A DNA stretch of 64,000 nucleotides from Dyadobacter subterraneus (GCF_015221875.1 NZ_JACYGY010000001.1:5992501-6056500), one strand, 5' to 3'; shown: positions 34,166 to 43,712, counted from the first letter of the stretch. The notes: generated from the sequence alone by a model not told the origin. A program made the numbers and translations.

Positions 34166-34870
34166 ATGAAAACTTTGCTGTTTGTACTATTGCTATCGGC
34201 TCCTGCCAGTGATCTTGTTTCTCAAACGATGCCTCCCGGTTCAGGAAAGGAAAACAAAGAAGGAATTCGGGTTTCTCCGAAAGGAATTTACCAGTTTGAA
34301 GAATTTAAGGACGGCAAGGTTTATTTCAAAAATGGAAAACATACGCGGGTAAAACTGAATTATAACTATCTGCACGGTGAAGTTGAATATATTGCCGCAA
34401 GCCGCGATACCTTGCTGATCACCAACAAAGAATTCATCGACCATATTTCTATTGGCGAAAATATTTTTTATAGCCGGCTTAAAAAGGGAGAAATGGAAGT
34501 TGTTGGAAATTTCAATAATGTGCTCCTGGCAAAAAAGAAATACCTGGCAGTAAAAGGAAGTTCCGCGAATATGTCGGAAAGAAAACTGACGGCTACCAGC
34601 GAAAGTGCAATCCCAACTTCTCTCTTGATCAATAATCTCAACGGAGAATTTCAGTGGCAAAATAATGCATCACGCCCGGATTATAAATACAAAACTACCT
34701 ATTACCTGATTGATCAAAATCGCAATTTTCATCCGGCCAGAAGGTCCGGTTTTTCAAAAATCTATGCAAAACAGCAGGATGTGCTATCAGAATTTCTTCG
34801 GAAAAATGAAATTGATTTTGATAATGAAGATCAGCTGAAACAGCTTCTGAAATTTTGCAGTGAAATATAA
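34166..34870 (+). CDS. Hypothetical exported protein, 234 residues
   Basis: A signal peptide (MKTLLFVLLLSAPASDLVSQ) is followed by a soluble domain with many beta strands (GIYQFEEFKDGKVYFKNGKH and LNYNYLHGEVEYIA) and a helical end. The YLHGEVEYIA pattern and C-terminal KIYAKQQDVLSEFLRKNEID resemble small exported Bacteroidota proteins of unknown role often seen beside outer-membrane genes. I assign no function. It has its own terminator. Confidence 0.7.
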   Translation: MKTLLFVLLLSAPASDLVSQTMPPGSGKENKEGIRVSPKGIYQFEEFKDGKVYFKNGKHTRVKLNYNYLHGEVEYIAASRDTLLITNKEFIDHISIGENIFYSRLKKGEMEVVGNFNNVLLAKKKYLAVKGSSANMSERKLTATSESAIPTSLLINNLNGEFQWQNNASRPDYKYKTTYYLIDQNRNFHPARRSGFSKIYAKQQDVLSEFLRKNEIDFDNEDQLKQLLKFCSEI

Positions 34871-34896
34871 TTGGTGGTTCTATTTTGATAAAAATG

Positions 34897-34933
34897 AAAA
34901 AGGGATGTCATTGCCGACATCCCTTTTTCATTG
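34897..34933. terminator. Bidirectional terminator between convergent genes
   Basis: AAAAAGGGATGTC and GACATCCCTTTTT form a 13-base perfect stem around a short loop, with A-run before and T-run after. It lies between the convergent genes at 34166-34870 and 34947-35711 and can serve both. Confidence 0.9.
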
Positions 34934-34946
34934 AGATATTCTGATA

Positions 34947-35711
34947 CTAGATTTCTCTGATCCAGATATTACGGAAACTTGTTGTGTTGTTGTGATCCTG
35001 CAATCTGATCGGGCCTGGTCCGTGAGGCGTGATCATCGGTTGTCCAATGTAAGGCGTGGTCCCTTGAATTGCTGTATGGTTTTGAACCAAAACACCGTTC
35101 AAAAGAACTGTGATATATGGAGGAATTGTCATTTGTCCATCTTTGTTGAAATGCGGAGCAGTATAAACGATGTCGTAAGTCTGCCATTCGCCAGGTCCAA
35201 CAACCGGGTTTACCAACGGCATTGTTTGTTTGTAAATAGAACCAGCCTGTCCGTTTACATACGTTGGGTTATTGTAGCTGTCAAGTACCTGAAGCTCATA
35301 AATTCCCTGCATAAAAATACCGCTGTTTCCACGTCCCTGGCTGCTTCCCTCCACTTTTGCAGGAGTACGCCATTCGATATGAAGCTGATAATCTGAGAAA
35401 CTTTGTTTGGTAACGATATCACCTTTTTTAGGTGCACAAGTTAACGCGCCGTCAGCAACTGTCCATGGTGCAGGCCCGCCGCCTTCATTGCCTGAAACCC
35501 ATTGATCAAGATTTTTACCATCAAATAAAACAATTGCATCCGAAGGTGCTGAAAAACCATAACCGGTTGGGGCAGCTTTTCCAGGTGTTACAATGCGAGG
35601 AACCGGAGTCCATAATTCGCTAGATTCAGGAGTTTGTTTCGAGGGCTGTAATTGTGCATACGATGCGGCTGTTGTTAACAGACCAGCCACAATCATTGTA
35701 ATTTTTTTCAT
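34947..35711 (-). CDS. DUF1080 (3-keto-disaccharide hydrolase type) protein
   Basis: A 254-residue exported protein with signal peptide (ending TAASYAQ). The DUF1080 concanavalin-like domain is complete: VLFDGKNLDQWVSG (about 61-74), LHIEWRTPAKV, GNSGIFMQGIYELQVLDSYN and the ending FRNIWIREI. Recent work on the family shows hydrolysis of 3-keto-glycosides made by oxidoreductases (general knowledge of the family). It lies beside GH92, LacI and a second DUF1080 gene. A weak LacI-like site (35718-35729) adjoins its start. Confidence 0.88.
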   Translation of the reverse strand: MKKITMIVAGLLTTAASYAQLQPSKQTPESSELWTPVPRIVTPGKAAPTGYGFSAPSDAIVLFDGKNLDQWVSGNEGGGPAPWTVADGALTCAPKKGDIVTKQSFSDYQLHIEWRTPAKVEGSSQGRGNSGIFMQGIYELQVLDSYNNPTYVNGQAGSIYKQTMPLVNPVVGPGEWQTYDIVYTAPHFNKDGQMTIPPYITVLLNGVLVQNHTAIQGTTPYIGQPMITPHGPGPIRLQDHNNTTSFRNIWIREI

Positions 35712-35717
35712 AGATTA

Positions 35718-35729
35718 TCAATCGATTTT
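35718..35729. promoter_or_regulatory. Weak LacI-like operator at the DUF1080 start
   Basis: TCAATCGATTTT matches the GH92 operator at 9 of 12 positions. It lies 7 bases before the ATG on the minus strand, so a bound repressor would block translation-proximal transcription. The match is marginal. Confidence 0.3.
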
Positions 35730-35840
35730 TATTTGGGATTATAAGATTTAAAAAGAACTGATTTACTCATGTTTTTTAGTCCGCAGGTCAATTCCTTACC
35801 TTTGGATGTCTGTAAAAACGTGAATTTCGATCAGAGATTT

Positions 35841-35848
35841 CAAATTTA
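35841..35848 (-). promoter_or_regulatory. Promoter -7 box of the DUF1080 gene
   Basis: On the minus strand TAAATTTG matches TAnnTTTG fully, about 130 bases before the start. The -33 part is unclear. Confidence 0.35.
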
Positions 35849-35908
35849 CGCGTCTTAAATTGCATAATAAGCATAAATATTAAAAATATAAATTGCTGAT
35901 GTGTTTGC

Positions 35909-35920
35909 TAAATCGATTTA
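35909..35920. promoter_or_regulatory. LacI-type operator upstream of GH92
   Basis: TAAATCGATTTA is a perfect 12-base palindrome, of LacI-family size and symmetry. It sits directly before a near-consensus -7 box (TACTTTTA, 35925-35932) of the GH92 gene. A second close copy overlaps the promoter of the other DUF1080 operon (39530). Confidence 0.55.
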
Positions 35921-35995
35921 TATCTACTTTTAACTAAAAGTTAAACGCTGACCTTCAAGTTTATGCCTTTATTTTCTATCAATACAAATAGTAAA

Positions 35996-38323
35996 ATGAC
36001 CCTGACAAAGCTTTTTTCCACCGCCTTTTTTCTTGCTTCACTTAGTTCTTTTGCCCAAAAAGGAACAGAAAATTTTGTCCCTTATGCACATCCACTGGTT
36101 GGAACGGCCAAAATGGGACACACCTATCCAGGCGCAACGGTTCCTTTCGGAATGGTTCAGTTGAGTCCGGATACCGATACATTGCCATATGGTGTCAACG
36201 GAAAATACAATGCCGATGTTTACAGATTCTGCGCGGGTTATCAATACGACAGCAAAACAATCACAGGTTTCAGTCACACGCATTTCAGCGGAACCGGACA
36301 TTCGGATCTTGGAGATTTCCTGATTATGCCAACAACGGGAAAACTGCAATTAAATCCCGGAACGGAAGATAAACCGGAAAGCGGCTACCGTTCAGCTTTT
36401 TCTCACAAAAACGAAACCTCGGAACCCGCTTATTATAAAGTAAAACTCGACGACCATAATATCACGGCAGAATTAACGACCAGCAACCGTGTTGGGATGC
36501 ATCAGTATACTTTTCCAAAATCGGATGAGGCGCACGTGATTCTGGATTTAATGGCCGGACTGTATCAATATGACAATAAAAATGTCTGGACTTTTGTACG
36601 CGTTGAAAATGATACTTTAATCACCGGATTTCGTCAGACAAACGGTTGGGCTAGGACACGGATCGTTTATTTCGCGATGACTTTCAGTAAACCGTTTAAA
36701 AATTACGGTACCAGAATTGACGATAAAAATGTCTATAAAGGTTTCTGGGGAAAGTTCGATCAGGCGCATAATTTCCCGGAAGTGGCTGGAAAAAACCTGA
36801 AAATGTATTTTGATTTTCAAACAGCGGAAAACGAAAAGATCAAGATCAAATTTGCCATTTCTCCGGTAAGTACCGAAGGTGCATTGGCGAATATGAAAGC
36901 TGAAATTCCGCATTGGGATTTTGACCGTGTCAAACAGGAAGGACAAGCGCTTTGGAACAAAGAATTCAATAAAGTTGCGATCAAAGCGATTAATGAAGAT
37001 GACAAAGTGAACTTCTACACTGCGATGTATCATTCGTTTTTAGGACCTACCACTTATATGGACGTTGACGGATCTTACAAAGGGATTGATCAAATTGTTC
37101 ACAAAACGGATAGTTTTACAAATTATACAAGTTTCTCACTTTGGGACACTTACAGAACTTTGCATCCGCTTTTCAACGTTTTGCAGCCAGCCAGAAATGC
37201 AGATATGATCAAATCCATGCTGGCGCATTATAACCAAAGTGTGCATAAAATGCTGCCGGTATGGTCGCATTATGGAAATGAAAACTGGTGTATGATCGGC
37301 TATCATTCTGTGCCGGTTATTGCGGACGCGGTAATCAAAGGGAATGCTAATTTTGATGTTAACAAAGCGCTGGATGCCTGCGTGACAACAGCCAGAAATA
37401 AATATTACGACGGACTGAATTACTACATGGAAAAAGGTTTTGTGCCGGATGACAAAAATTCGTCTTCCGTTTCAAAAACTTTGGAATATGCATATGACGA
37501 CTGGTGTATCGCGCAAATGGCGAAGAAATTGAACCGTTCTGACATTTATGATGAGTTTATCAAACGTGCTGCTAACTACAAAAATGTTTATGACGCATCC
37601 ATCGGTTTTATGCGCCCAAAATTGGATGATGGTTCCTGGAGAAAAAACTTTGATCCGCTTGATACGCACGGACAAGGTTTTATTGAGGGAAATTCCTGGA
37701 ATTACAGTTTGTACGTACCACAGGCACCGACTGATATGATCGAGTTGATGGGTGGAAAAAAACGTTTCACAACCCATCTGGACTCACTTTTCAGCATGAA
37801 TTTGCCGGATAAATATTTTGAAAATACTGAAGATATATCCCGCGACGGAATCATTGGTAATTATGTTCACGGAAATGAGCCTTCACACCACGTAGCTTAT
37901 TTGTACAACTGGCTGGATCAACCATGGAAAACGGAGGAAAAAACACGGATGATCCTGAAAGCGATGTACAAATCTTCTGTTGATGGATTAGGTGGAAATG
38001 ATGATTTCGGACAAATGAGCGCCTGGTTTATTTTCAGCTCACTGGGTTTTTATCCGGTAGCACCAGGTTCAGATCAATATATTTTTACCAGTCCAACGGT
38101 ACAAAATGCAAAGCTTAATCTTGAAAACGGTAAGACTTTTGAAATCGATGTAAAAGACCAGAGCGATAAAAATGTGTATATTCAGAAAATTGAACTGAAC
38201 GGTAAAGTTCTGACCCGCAATTACATTACGCATGCAGAAATCATGGACGGAGGCAGGATCAATTTCGTTATGGGTGCCAAACCGAACAAGAAAAGAGTGG
38301 CGGCAGAATCAGTTAAGAAATGA
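35996..38323 (+). CDS. GH92 family glycosyl hydrolase (alpha-mannosidase-like)
   Basis: An exported 775-residue enzyme of GH92, calcium-dependent exo-alpha-mannosidases. I chose ATG 35996 because it gives a signal peptide (TKLFSTAFFLASLSSFAQ); the frame is open back to 35963. Family motifs are present: HPLVGTAKMGHTYPGATVPF at the start, FSHTHFSGTGHSDLGDF, the FSLWDTYRTLHPL segment, GNEPSHHVAYLYNW and GGNDDFGQMSAWFIFSSLGF, whose DDFGQMS part bears a catalytic acid. Length is normal. It acts in the periplasm or on the surface and likely trims mannose-containing glycans. An operator of LacI type precedes it; the LacI gene follows. Confidence 0.95.
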   Translation: MTLTKLFSTAFFLASLSSFAQKGTENFVPYAHPLVGTAKMGHTYPGATVPFGMVQLSPDTDTLPYGVNGKYNADVYRFCAGYQYDSKTITGFSHTHFSGTGHSDLGDFLIMPTTGKLQLNPGTEDKPESGYRSAFSHKNETSEPAYYKVKLDDHNITAELTTSNRVGMHQYTFPKSDEAHVILDLMAGLYQYDNKNVWTFVRVENDTLITGFRQTNGWARTRIVYFAMTFSKPFKNYGTRIDDKNVYKGFWGKFDQAHNFPEVAGKNLKMYFDFQTAENEKIKIKFAISPVSTEGALANMKAEIPHWDFDRVKQEGQALWNKEFNKVAIKAINEDDKVNFYTAMYHSFLGPTTYMDVDGSYKGIDQIVHKTDSFTNYTSFSLWDTYRTLHPLFNVLQPARNADMIKSMLAHYNQSVHKMLPVWSHYGNENWCMIGYHSVPVIADAVIKGNANFDVNKALDACVTTARNKYYDGLNYYMEKGFVPDDKNSSSVSKTLEYAYDDWCIAQMAKKLNRSDIYDEFIKRAANYKNVYDASIGFMRPKLDDGSWRKNFDPLDTHGQGFIEGNSWNYSLYVPQAPTDMIELMGGKKRFTTHLDSLFSMNLPDKYFENTEDISRDGIIGNYVHGNEPSHHVAYLYNWLDQPWKTEEKTRMILKAMYKSSVDGLGGNDDFGQMSAWFIFSSLGFYPVAPGSDQYIFTSPTVQNAKLNLENGKTFEIDVKDQSDKNVYIQKIELNGKVLTRNYITHAEIMDGGRINFVMGAKPNKKRVAAESVKK

Positions 38324-38367
38324 TTCCGTATATTGCTTTCTGAATTTTTTGTATAAAATATAGGAGT

Positions 38368-38408
38368 AAAAATTCATTGAGAACCCCGTTTTCAGTGAAT
38401 TTTTATTT
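38368..38408 (+). terminator. Terminator after GH92
   Basis: AAAAATTCATTGA pairs with TCAGTGAATTTTT (one G-T pair) around GAACCCCGTTT and ends in a T-rich run. It separates GH92 from the lacI-type gene. Confidence 0.65.
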
Positions 38409-38438
38409 TAGTCAAATTAACGTCCGCCTTTAATAAAA

Positions 38439-39461
38439 ATGAGTAAAAAACTTTCCATACGGGATATCGGAAAAGAATTAGGAATATCAATCACGACTGT
38501 TTCTTTCATTTTAAACGGTAAGGCCAAGGAAAAACGAATCAGTGAGGCACTTACAGAAAAGGTTTTGAAATTTGTCGAAGAGGTGAATTTCAAACCCAAT
38601 ATGATGGCTCAGGGATTACGGACGGGCAAATCCAAAATCATCTGTCTGATGGTGGAAGATATTTCCAATAACCTTCTTTTTGCCCAGGTTGCAAGATTGA
38701 TTGAGGAGGAAGCGCATAGTAAAGGTTACCGCATTATTTATTGCAGCACGGATAACAAAACAGAAAAAGCCATAGAACTCATCCGCCTTTTTCGTGATCG
38801 CTCCATTGACGGATTTATTATCACACCTCCGGAAGGAATTGAAGATGAAATCCAATCGCTTATTGATGAGGATATTCCCGTTGTTCTGATTGACAGAAAT
38901 CTTCCAAAACTGAAATGTAATTATGTTGGTATTGAAAACCTGAACAGCAGCTACCAGGCAATTAACCACTTAATCACGAACGGCTTTAATAATATTGCTT
39001 TTGTATCAATTGAATCTGATCAGATGCAAATGGTCGACCGGCAGGGTGGCTATGATAAAGCAGTCTCAGGTGCGGGTTTGAAATCATTCGTCAAAAAACT
39101 CAATTTTTATAACAGTCCGGAACAAAACGTAAGCGAAATTGCTTCATTTCTTACTGATAACAAGGAAATTGACGCAGTTTTCTTTTCAACCAATTACATC
39201 GGTGTCTGGGGTTTACAGGCAATTAAAAGTCTGAAACTGAATATCCCAAACGATATTGCCGTCGTATCCTTTGATGATCACGACTTGTTTAAATTTTATA
39301 GTCCGTCTATCACCGTTATAGCCCAACCCGTTCCGGAGCTGTCAACGCATATTATCAGACTTATGCTGAATGCTTTGAAAGAAAAAGATACCAATATTCA
39401 TGAAATTATTCTTCCTGCACAGCTGATTATCAGGGATTCTTCAACAAAAGCGGTTTCCTGA
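38439..39461 (+). CDS. LacI family transcriptional regulator
   Basis: A 340-residue repressor. The N-terminal helix-turn-helix and hinge are clear: LSIRDIGKELGISITTVSFI (4-23), then LNGKAKEKRISEALTEKV and the hinge NFKPNMMAQGLRTG. The rest is a periplasmic-binding-like sugar domain (about 62-335), with DGFIITPPEG and VSFDDHDLFKFYSPSITVIA typical of the family. It sits between GH92 and the DUF1080/cytochrome genes. Matching 12-base operators lie before both (35909, 39530), so it likely represses the locus until a sugar binds (inference). Confidence 0.93.
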   Translation: MSKKLSIRDIGKELGISITTVSFILNGKAKEKRISEALTEKVLKFVEEVNFKPNMMAQGLRTGKSKIICLMVEDISNNLLFAQVARLIEEEAHSKGYRIIYCSTDNKTEKAIELIRLFRDRSIDGFIITPPEGIEDEIQSLIDEDIPVVLIDRNLPKLKCNYVGIENLNSSYQAINHLITNGFNNIAFVSIESDQMQMVDRQGGYDKAVSGAGLKSFVKKLNFYNSPEQNVSEIASFLTDNKEIDAVFFSTNYIGVWGLQAIKSLKLNIPNDIAVVSFDDHDLFKFYSPSITVIAQPVPELSTHIIRLMLNALKEKDTNIHEIILPAQLIIRDSSTKAVS

Positions 39462-39529
39462 AATCATATTAATAATATGTAAATAATAAAGCCACTATTG
39501 AAAAATTATTAATATCTAAGTAAGTTTAC

Positions 39530-39541
39530 TAAACCGATTTA
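39530..39541. promoter_or_regulatory. LacI-type operator of the DUF1080/cytochrome operon
   Basis: TAAACCGATTTA differs at one base from the GH92 operator; CTAA and TTAG extend the symmetry to 14 bases with two mismatches. It overlaps the predicted -7 box at 39540. Confidence 0.55.
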
Positions 39542-39547
39542 GTTTTG
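39540..39547 (+). promoter_or_regulatory. Promoter -7 box under LacI control
   Basis: TAGTTTTG matches TAnnTTTG fully. The overlap with the operator suits repression by blocking RNA polymerase. No TTG lies at the expected distance upstream. Confidence 0.4.
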
Positions 39548-39631
39548 TGCGTTAAAATTCACTCCCCGATTACACTGAAAAATACCCAAATCATCAAGAT
39601 ATAATTATTCCTTACGTTTAGCTTTTTCCGG

Positions 39632-39674
39632 CAGATCCAGCAGCGGTTCATCAACAAACCGCAGGCTGGATCTG
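39632..39674 (+). ncRNA. Strong stem-loop in the leader, function unknown
   Basis: CAGATCCAGC and GCTGGATCTG pair, with a further GCGGTT/AACCGC stem and a small bulge around a short loop. No T-run follows, so it is not a plain terminator. It may be an RNA processing or stability element, or part of a regulatory leader. Confidence 0.35.
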
Positions 39675-39881
39675 TCAATATTCAGACTAGTCGTATTTTG
39701 ATTTTAAGAAGTATTCAGATTGATAATAATTCAACCTGAAACTTTTCTTGTGTATTATGGAATAGTGTGTTAAAATGGTTGATAAATGTTTTTTCGGCAG
39801 AAAAGAAATGTGATTTTCCCGATTCTTATATCGTAATTTGTACCTCTTTTTATCTATAAACCTATTAAGCTTACTTTTTGT

Positions 39882-41732
39882 ATGTTTAAACCTAACAGTT
39901 TCTTTTTACAACTTTTCGCCTGGGGTCTGGGAGTGATAGCCGTGCAATCCGCTTTTGCACAGGAGGCTATACCTCTGAACGATCTTAGCGCATTTACGAA
40001 CAAAGCCGGCAATTGGAAAATTGTGGGCGACGCCTCTGTTGATATTTCCAAAGTCAATGTTTTGAATACCAAACCTGGTAAAGGAGTTTTAGCTTCCATT
40101 CACGAAAAAGGAAAATACGGCCAGGAATATGAATTGATATCAAATTTCAAACATGGAGATTTAGATATTGAAATGGATTTTATGTTGACAAAAGAATCCA
40201 ATTCCGGTATTTATCTTCAAGGCAATTATGAAGTTCAGCTTTTTGATAGTTGGGGTAAAAAAACAGCCAAGTATAATGACAATGGTGGAATTTACGAACG
40301 CTGGAATGATTCCAAACCGGAAGGCGAAAAAGGTTACGAAGGATATGCTCCTCGTTTTAATGTAGCCAAAGCTCCTGGTTTGTGGCAAAATATTAAAATT
40401 TCTTACCAGGCTCCGCGTTTCGATGTGAGCGGAAAGAAAATCTCAAACGCTGTGTTCCTGAAAATAATTCTGAATGGCGTTCTTATCCATGAAAATGTAG
40501 CAGTAAGCGGCCCGACACGTGGTTCTCTTACAGCAGAAGATGTTGCGATGGGCCCTATCCGTATCCAGGGTGACCATGGTTCTTTGGCGATCAAAAACAT
40601 TGTGATCAATAATTTTGACAAAAAGCCGGGAACGTTATCAGACCTTACATACAAAACTTACTACGGAAATCTGTCTGAAAAAGAAGATTTATCAAAACAA
40701 AAAGTAGCTGAATCAGGCAAGACAGACGCGCTTACCTGGGAAATTTTGAAAGAAGCGAATAACTATTCTTTCGTTTATAATGGTAAATATAACGCTCCAA
40801 CTGCCGGTGAGTACAATTTCAGGTTACAGGCAGCAGGCAATTCTTATTTGAAAATTGACGGTAAAAATGTGCTGCCATTGGAAGGAAGAGACAATAACAG
40901 TTTCCGCCAGGCAAAAACTACATTAGCTGCCGGCGATCACACCATTGAACTTTTCAACAACAAAACAGAAGGCTGGATGAAACCAGTCCTTGGACTTTGG
41001 GTTTCTGGTCCTGGTTTCAGAGAAACTTCTTTGAATACTTTGAGCTCCGGCGCAACAGGCGGTGGTGTTGATCCAATTCTTGTTACTGCTCCTACCAACA
41101 CAGTTATGCGCAGTTTTATGGATTTCAAAAAAACGCCGACAGCGAAGAACATCCGTATCGTACACGCAGTTTCGGTAGGAAGTCCTTCAAACCTGCATTA
41201 CACCTATGACCTGGAAAAAGGTGCAGTTTTGCAGGTTTGGCGTGGAGAATTCCTTGACGCAACGCCAATGTGGCATGACCGTGGTGATGGATCTTCCCGT
41301 CCACGTGGCAGCGTTACGCTTTTAGGAAATGATATGTTGCTTGGTAAAATTAACGGACAATCTGCCTGGGTTGCGGATACAACCGGAAGCGGTTACCGTC
41401 CAAAAGGATATTCATTGGATGATACAGACGCTCCTACTTTCAATTATATCGCTTTCGGCTCACCGGTTTCTGATCATCTTTCAGTTGTTAACGATCAATA
41501 TTTTGAACGTGAAGTGAAAGTTACAAATCCTGCAAAAGATCTTGTAGCGAAACTGGCAGAAGGTACTTCTATTGAAAAAGTTTCGGAAGGACTTTATGCG
41601 GTGAACAACAAATCGTACTTTATCCAGATCACTGACAAAACGGTGAAACCTGAGATCAGAACTGTCAATGGAAACCAGGAACTGATCGTTCCGGTGAAAA
41701 ATGGTGATCTGAAATACGCCATATTATTCTAA
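39882..41732 (+). CDS. Exported DUF1080 and PA14-like protein
   Basis: A 616-residue exported protein (signal ending AVQSAFAQE). The first part (about 25-245) is a DUF1080 domain: IEMDFMLTKESNSGIYLQGN, YEVQLFDSWGKK and the ending GSLAIKNIVINNFD. Residues about 250-370 look like a PA14-type carbohydrate-binding sandwich (YNAPTAGEYNFRLQAAGNSY, GDHTIELFNN). The last part has several beta strands of unclear type. The next gene starts 37 bases downstream, so the pair is co-transcribed and probably acts on the same carbohydrate. Confidence 0.88.
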   Translation: MFKPNSFFLQLFAWGLGVIAVQSAFAQEAIPLNDLSAFTNKAGNWKIVGDASVDISKVNVLNTKPGKGVLASIHEKGKYGQEYELISNFKHGDLDIEMDFMLTKESNSGIYLQGNYEVQLFDSWGKKTAKYNDNGGIYERWNDSKPEGEKGYEGYAPRFNVAKAPGLWQNIKISYQAPRFDVSGKKISNAVFLKIILNGVLIHENVAVSGPTRGSLTAEDVAMGPIRIQGDHGSLAIKNIVINNFDKKPGTLSDLTYKTYYGNLSEKEDLSKQKVAESGKTDALTWEILKEANNYSFVYNGKYNAPTAGEYNFRLQAAGNSYLKIDGKNVLPLEGRDNNSFRQAKTTLAAGDHTIELFNNKTEGWMKPVLGLWVSGPGFRETSLNTLSSGATGGGVDPILVTAPTNTVMRSFMDFKKTPTAKNIRIVHAVSVGSPSNLHYTYDLEKGAVLQVWRGEFLDATPMWHDRGDGSSRPRGSVTLLGNDMLLGKINGQSAWVADTTGSGYRPKGYSLDDTDAPTFNYIAFGSPVSDHLSVVNDQYFEREVKVTNPAKDLVAKLAEGTSIEKVSEGLYAVNNKSYFIQITDKTVKPEIRTVNGNQELIVPVKNGDLKYAILF

Positions 41733-41768
41733 ACTCAAAGTAATCAAAGCTATAAGCTGATAATAACA

Positions 41769-43712
41769 ATGAAAAAAATTGCTCAAATAGCATTAATAAT
41801 TTTGGCGGCTCTACCGATGGTAAAAGCTCAGGAATCGCCGAAAGAGGAGGATTTTTACAAGATTATCACCCCGCCGATTCCTGAGGGAATTGTATTGGAA
41901 GTGGGTGGTCTGACAAGTTTGCCAAACGGATCTCTGGGAATTTCAACACGTCGCGGAGATGTGTGGATCGTGGATAATCCAACGAGCCGCACGCCCTATT
42001 TCAGAAAATTCGCAACAGGTCTGCATGAAATTCTTGGTCTTGCTTACAAAGATGGTGTTTTGTATTGTGCACAACGTGGCGAGTTGACAAAACTGATTGA
42101 CAAAAATGGGGATGGAAAAGCAGATGTTTATGAAACCGTTTATGCATGGCCATTATCGGGTCACTATCATGAATATTCTTTCGGTCCAAAAGTTGCACCG
42201 GACGGAAGCTTTTTCGTAAGTGGAAACGTAGCATTTGGTGACGAAGAATGGTGGAGAGGCGAAAGCCGTGTTCCTGGCCGTGGATGGATTTTCCGTATCA
42301 CGCCTGATGGAAAGTTTGAGCCATACGCAACGGGAGTTCGTTCTCCTGCCGGTATCAGTATGTTGGCTGGCGAACTTTGGTATACAGACAATCAGGGTGA
42401 CTGGATGGGAACAGGTGGTGTTTTTCCTGTGAAAAAAGGTGGATTTATGGGACATCCAGCCGGTTTGAAATGGGCTGAATTACCAAATTCTCCGGTTAAA
42501 TTGACTGAAAAACAATTCTTCGCAGAACGTGATAACCGCAAAGAAAGGGATTCGAACGACCGCGCTATCAAACCTGAAAACACGCGTAACGAAACGCCTC
42601 AGTTCTTGTATCAGCTGAAAGAAAAATATCCGATGGTTCAGCTTCCTGCTGTTTGGTTGCCTTATGGTGTTCACGGAGTTTCTACTTCTGAATTGATTAT
42701 GGATGAAACAAAAGGTGGTTTTGGTCCATTTACAGGTCAGGTTTTTGTAGGTGACCAGGGACAAAGTAATATCATGCGTCTGGTGCTTGAAAAAGTAAAA
42801 GGTGAATATCAGGGTGCTTCTATCGGTTTCCGCAGCGGATTCCAGTCGGGTGTTTTGCGTATGGCTTTTGATAAAGATGGTTCTATGTTCGTGGGTGAAA
42901 CAAACCGCGGATGGGGTTCAGCTGGTGATGCAAATCAGGGCTTGCAGCGTTTGGTTTGGAATGGTAAAATGCCATTTGAAATGTATACTGTAAAAGCGCA
43001 GCCAGACGGTTTTGAAATTGAATTTACTATGCCGGTTGACCGCAAATCTGCGGAAGATCTTGATTCTTATAAAGTGAGCAGCTATTTGTACAAACACTAT
43101 CCTGTATACGGAAGTCCTCCGATCAATACAGAAGAAGTGACTGTAAAAGGCGTGAAAGTATCAGAAGATGGCAAAAAAGTGAGAATCGTACTGGACGGAA
43201 TGCGTCAGTATTTTGTTCATAAAATCCAGCTTGAAGGTGTACGTGCTGCCGGAAATTACTGGTCACTTGTTCACCCGGATGCTTATTACACATTAAACAA
43301 CATTCCTGACGGCGAGAAATTGAAAGCCGCTGATTTGAAAACAACAAGATCAGGAAATGTAAAAGCAACAGAAGCAGCACCGGTAAAAGAACATATCTCT
43401 CCGGACGGAAAAGGAAAAGCTGCACCAGCGAAAACTGCCTCAGCTTCAAAAGCACCAACATGGGAAGAAGTTAAACCTTTACTGACAAAAAATACCTGTC
43501 TGGCTTGCCATGCAATGGATAAAAAAGTAGTGGGTCCTGCTTATGTTGATGTTGCGAAACGTAAATATACAAATCAGCAGATCGTTGATTTAATCTACGC
43601 TCCGAAGCCTGAAAACTGGCCTGATTTTGCAACACCAATGGCTCCAATGCCTCAGGTTCCAAAAGCAGATGCAATGAAAATTGCCGCCTGGATCAATTCC
43701 TTGGCAAAATAA
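41769..43712 (+). CDS. Exported cytochrome c dehydrogenase-like protein
   Basis: A 647-residue exported protein (signal ending LPMVKAQ). Residues about 30-410 form a sugar-dehydrogenase-like beta propeller (TSLPNGSLGISTRRGDVWIV, WRGESRVPGRGW, VGDQGQSNIMRLV). A beta domain follows, then a low-complexity linker rich in A, K and P, then a cytochrome c domain with CLACH at 577-581 and a likely Met ligand in MAPMPQ. It shares its plan with the lipoprotein at 10685 but lacks HEAT repeats. It may oxidise the sugar used by the DUF1080 partner and hand electrons to the respiratory chain. A terminator follows. Confidence 0.88.
   Translation: MKKIAQIALIILAALPMVKAQESPKEEDFYKIITPPIPEGIVLEVGGLTSLPNGSLGISTRRGDVWIVDNPTSRTPYFRKFATGLHEILGLAYKDGVLYCAQRGELTKLIDKNGDGKADVYETVYAWPLSGHYHEYSFGPKVAPDGSFFVSGNVAFGDEEWWRGESRVPGRGWIFRITPDGKFEPYATGVRSPAGISMLAGELWYTDNQGDWMGTGGVFPVKKGGFMGHPAGLKWAELPNSPVKLTEKQFFAERDNRKERDSNDRAIKPENTRNETPQFLYQLKEKYPMVQLPAVWLPYGVHGVSTSELIMDETKGGFGPFTGQVFVGDQGQSNIMRLVLEKVKGEYQGASIGFRSGFQSGVLRMAFDKDGSMFVGETNRGWGSAGDANQGLQRLVWNGKMPFEMYTVKAQPDGFEIEFTMPVDRKSAEDLDSYKVSSYLYKHYPVYGSPPINTEEVTVKGVKVSEDGKKVRIVLDGMRQYFVHKIQLEGVRAAGNYWSLVHPDAYYTLNNIPDGEKLKAADLKTTRSGNVKATEAAPVKEHISPDGKGKAAPAKTASASKAPTWEEVKPLLTKNTCLACHAMDKKVVGPAYVDVAKRKYTNQQIVDLIYAPKPENWPDFATPMAPMPQVPKADAMKIAAWINSLAK

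Larger units (their letters stand above)
39462..39881. other. Leader region of the DUF1080/cytochrome operon
   Basis: These 420 bases have no gene. They hold a LacI-like operator (39530-39541), an overlapping -7 box (39540-39547), and a strong stem-loop (39632-39674) inside a predicted leader of about 330 bases. The remaining AT-rich part shows nothing I can name. Confidence 0.5.
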
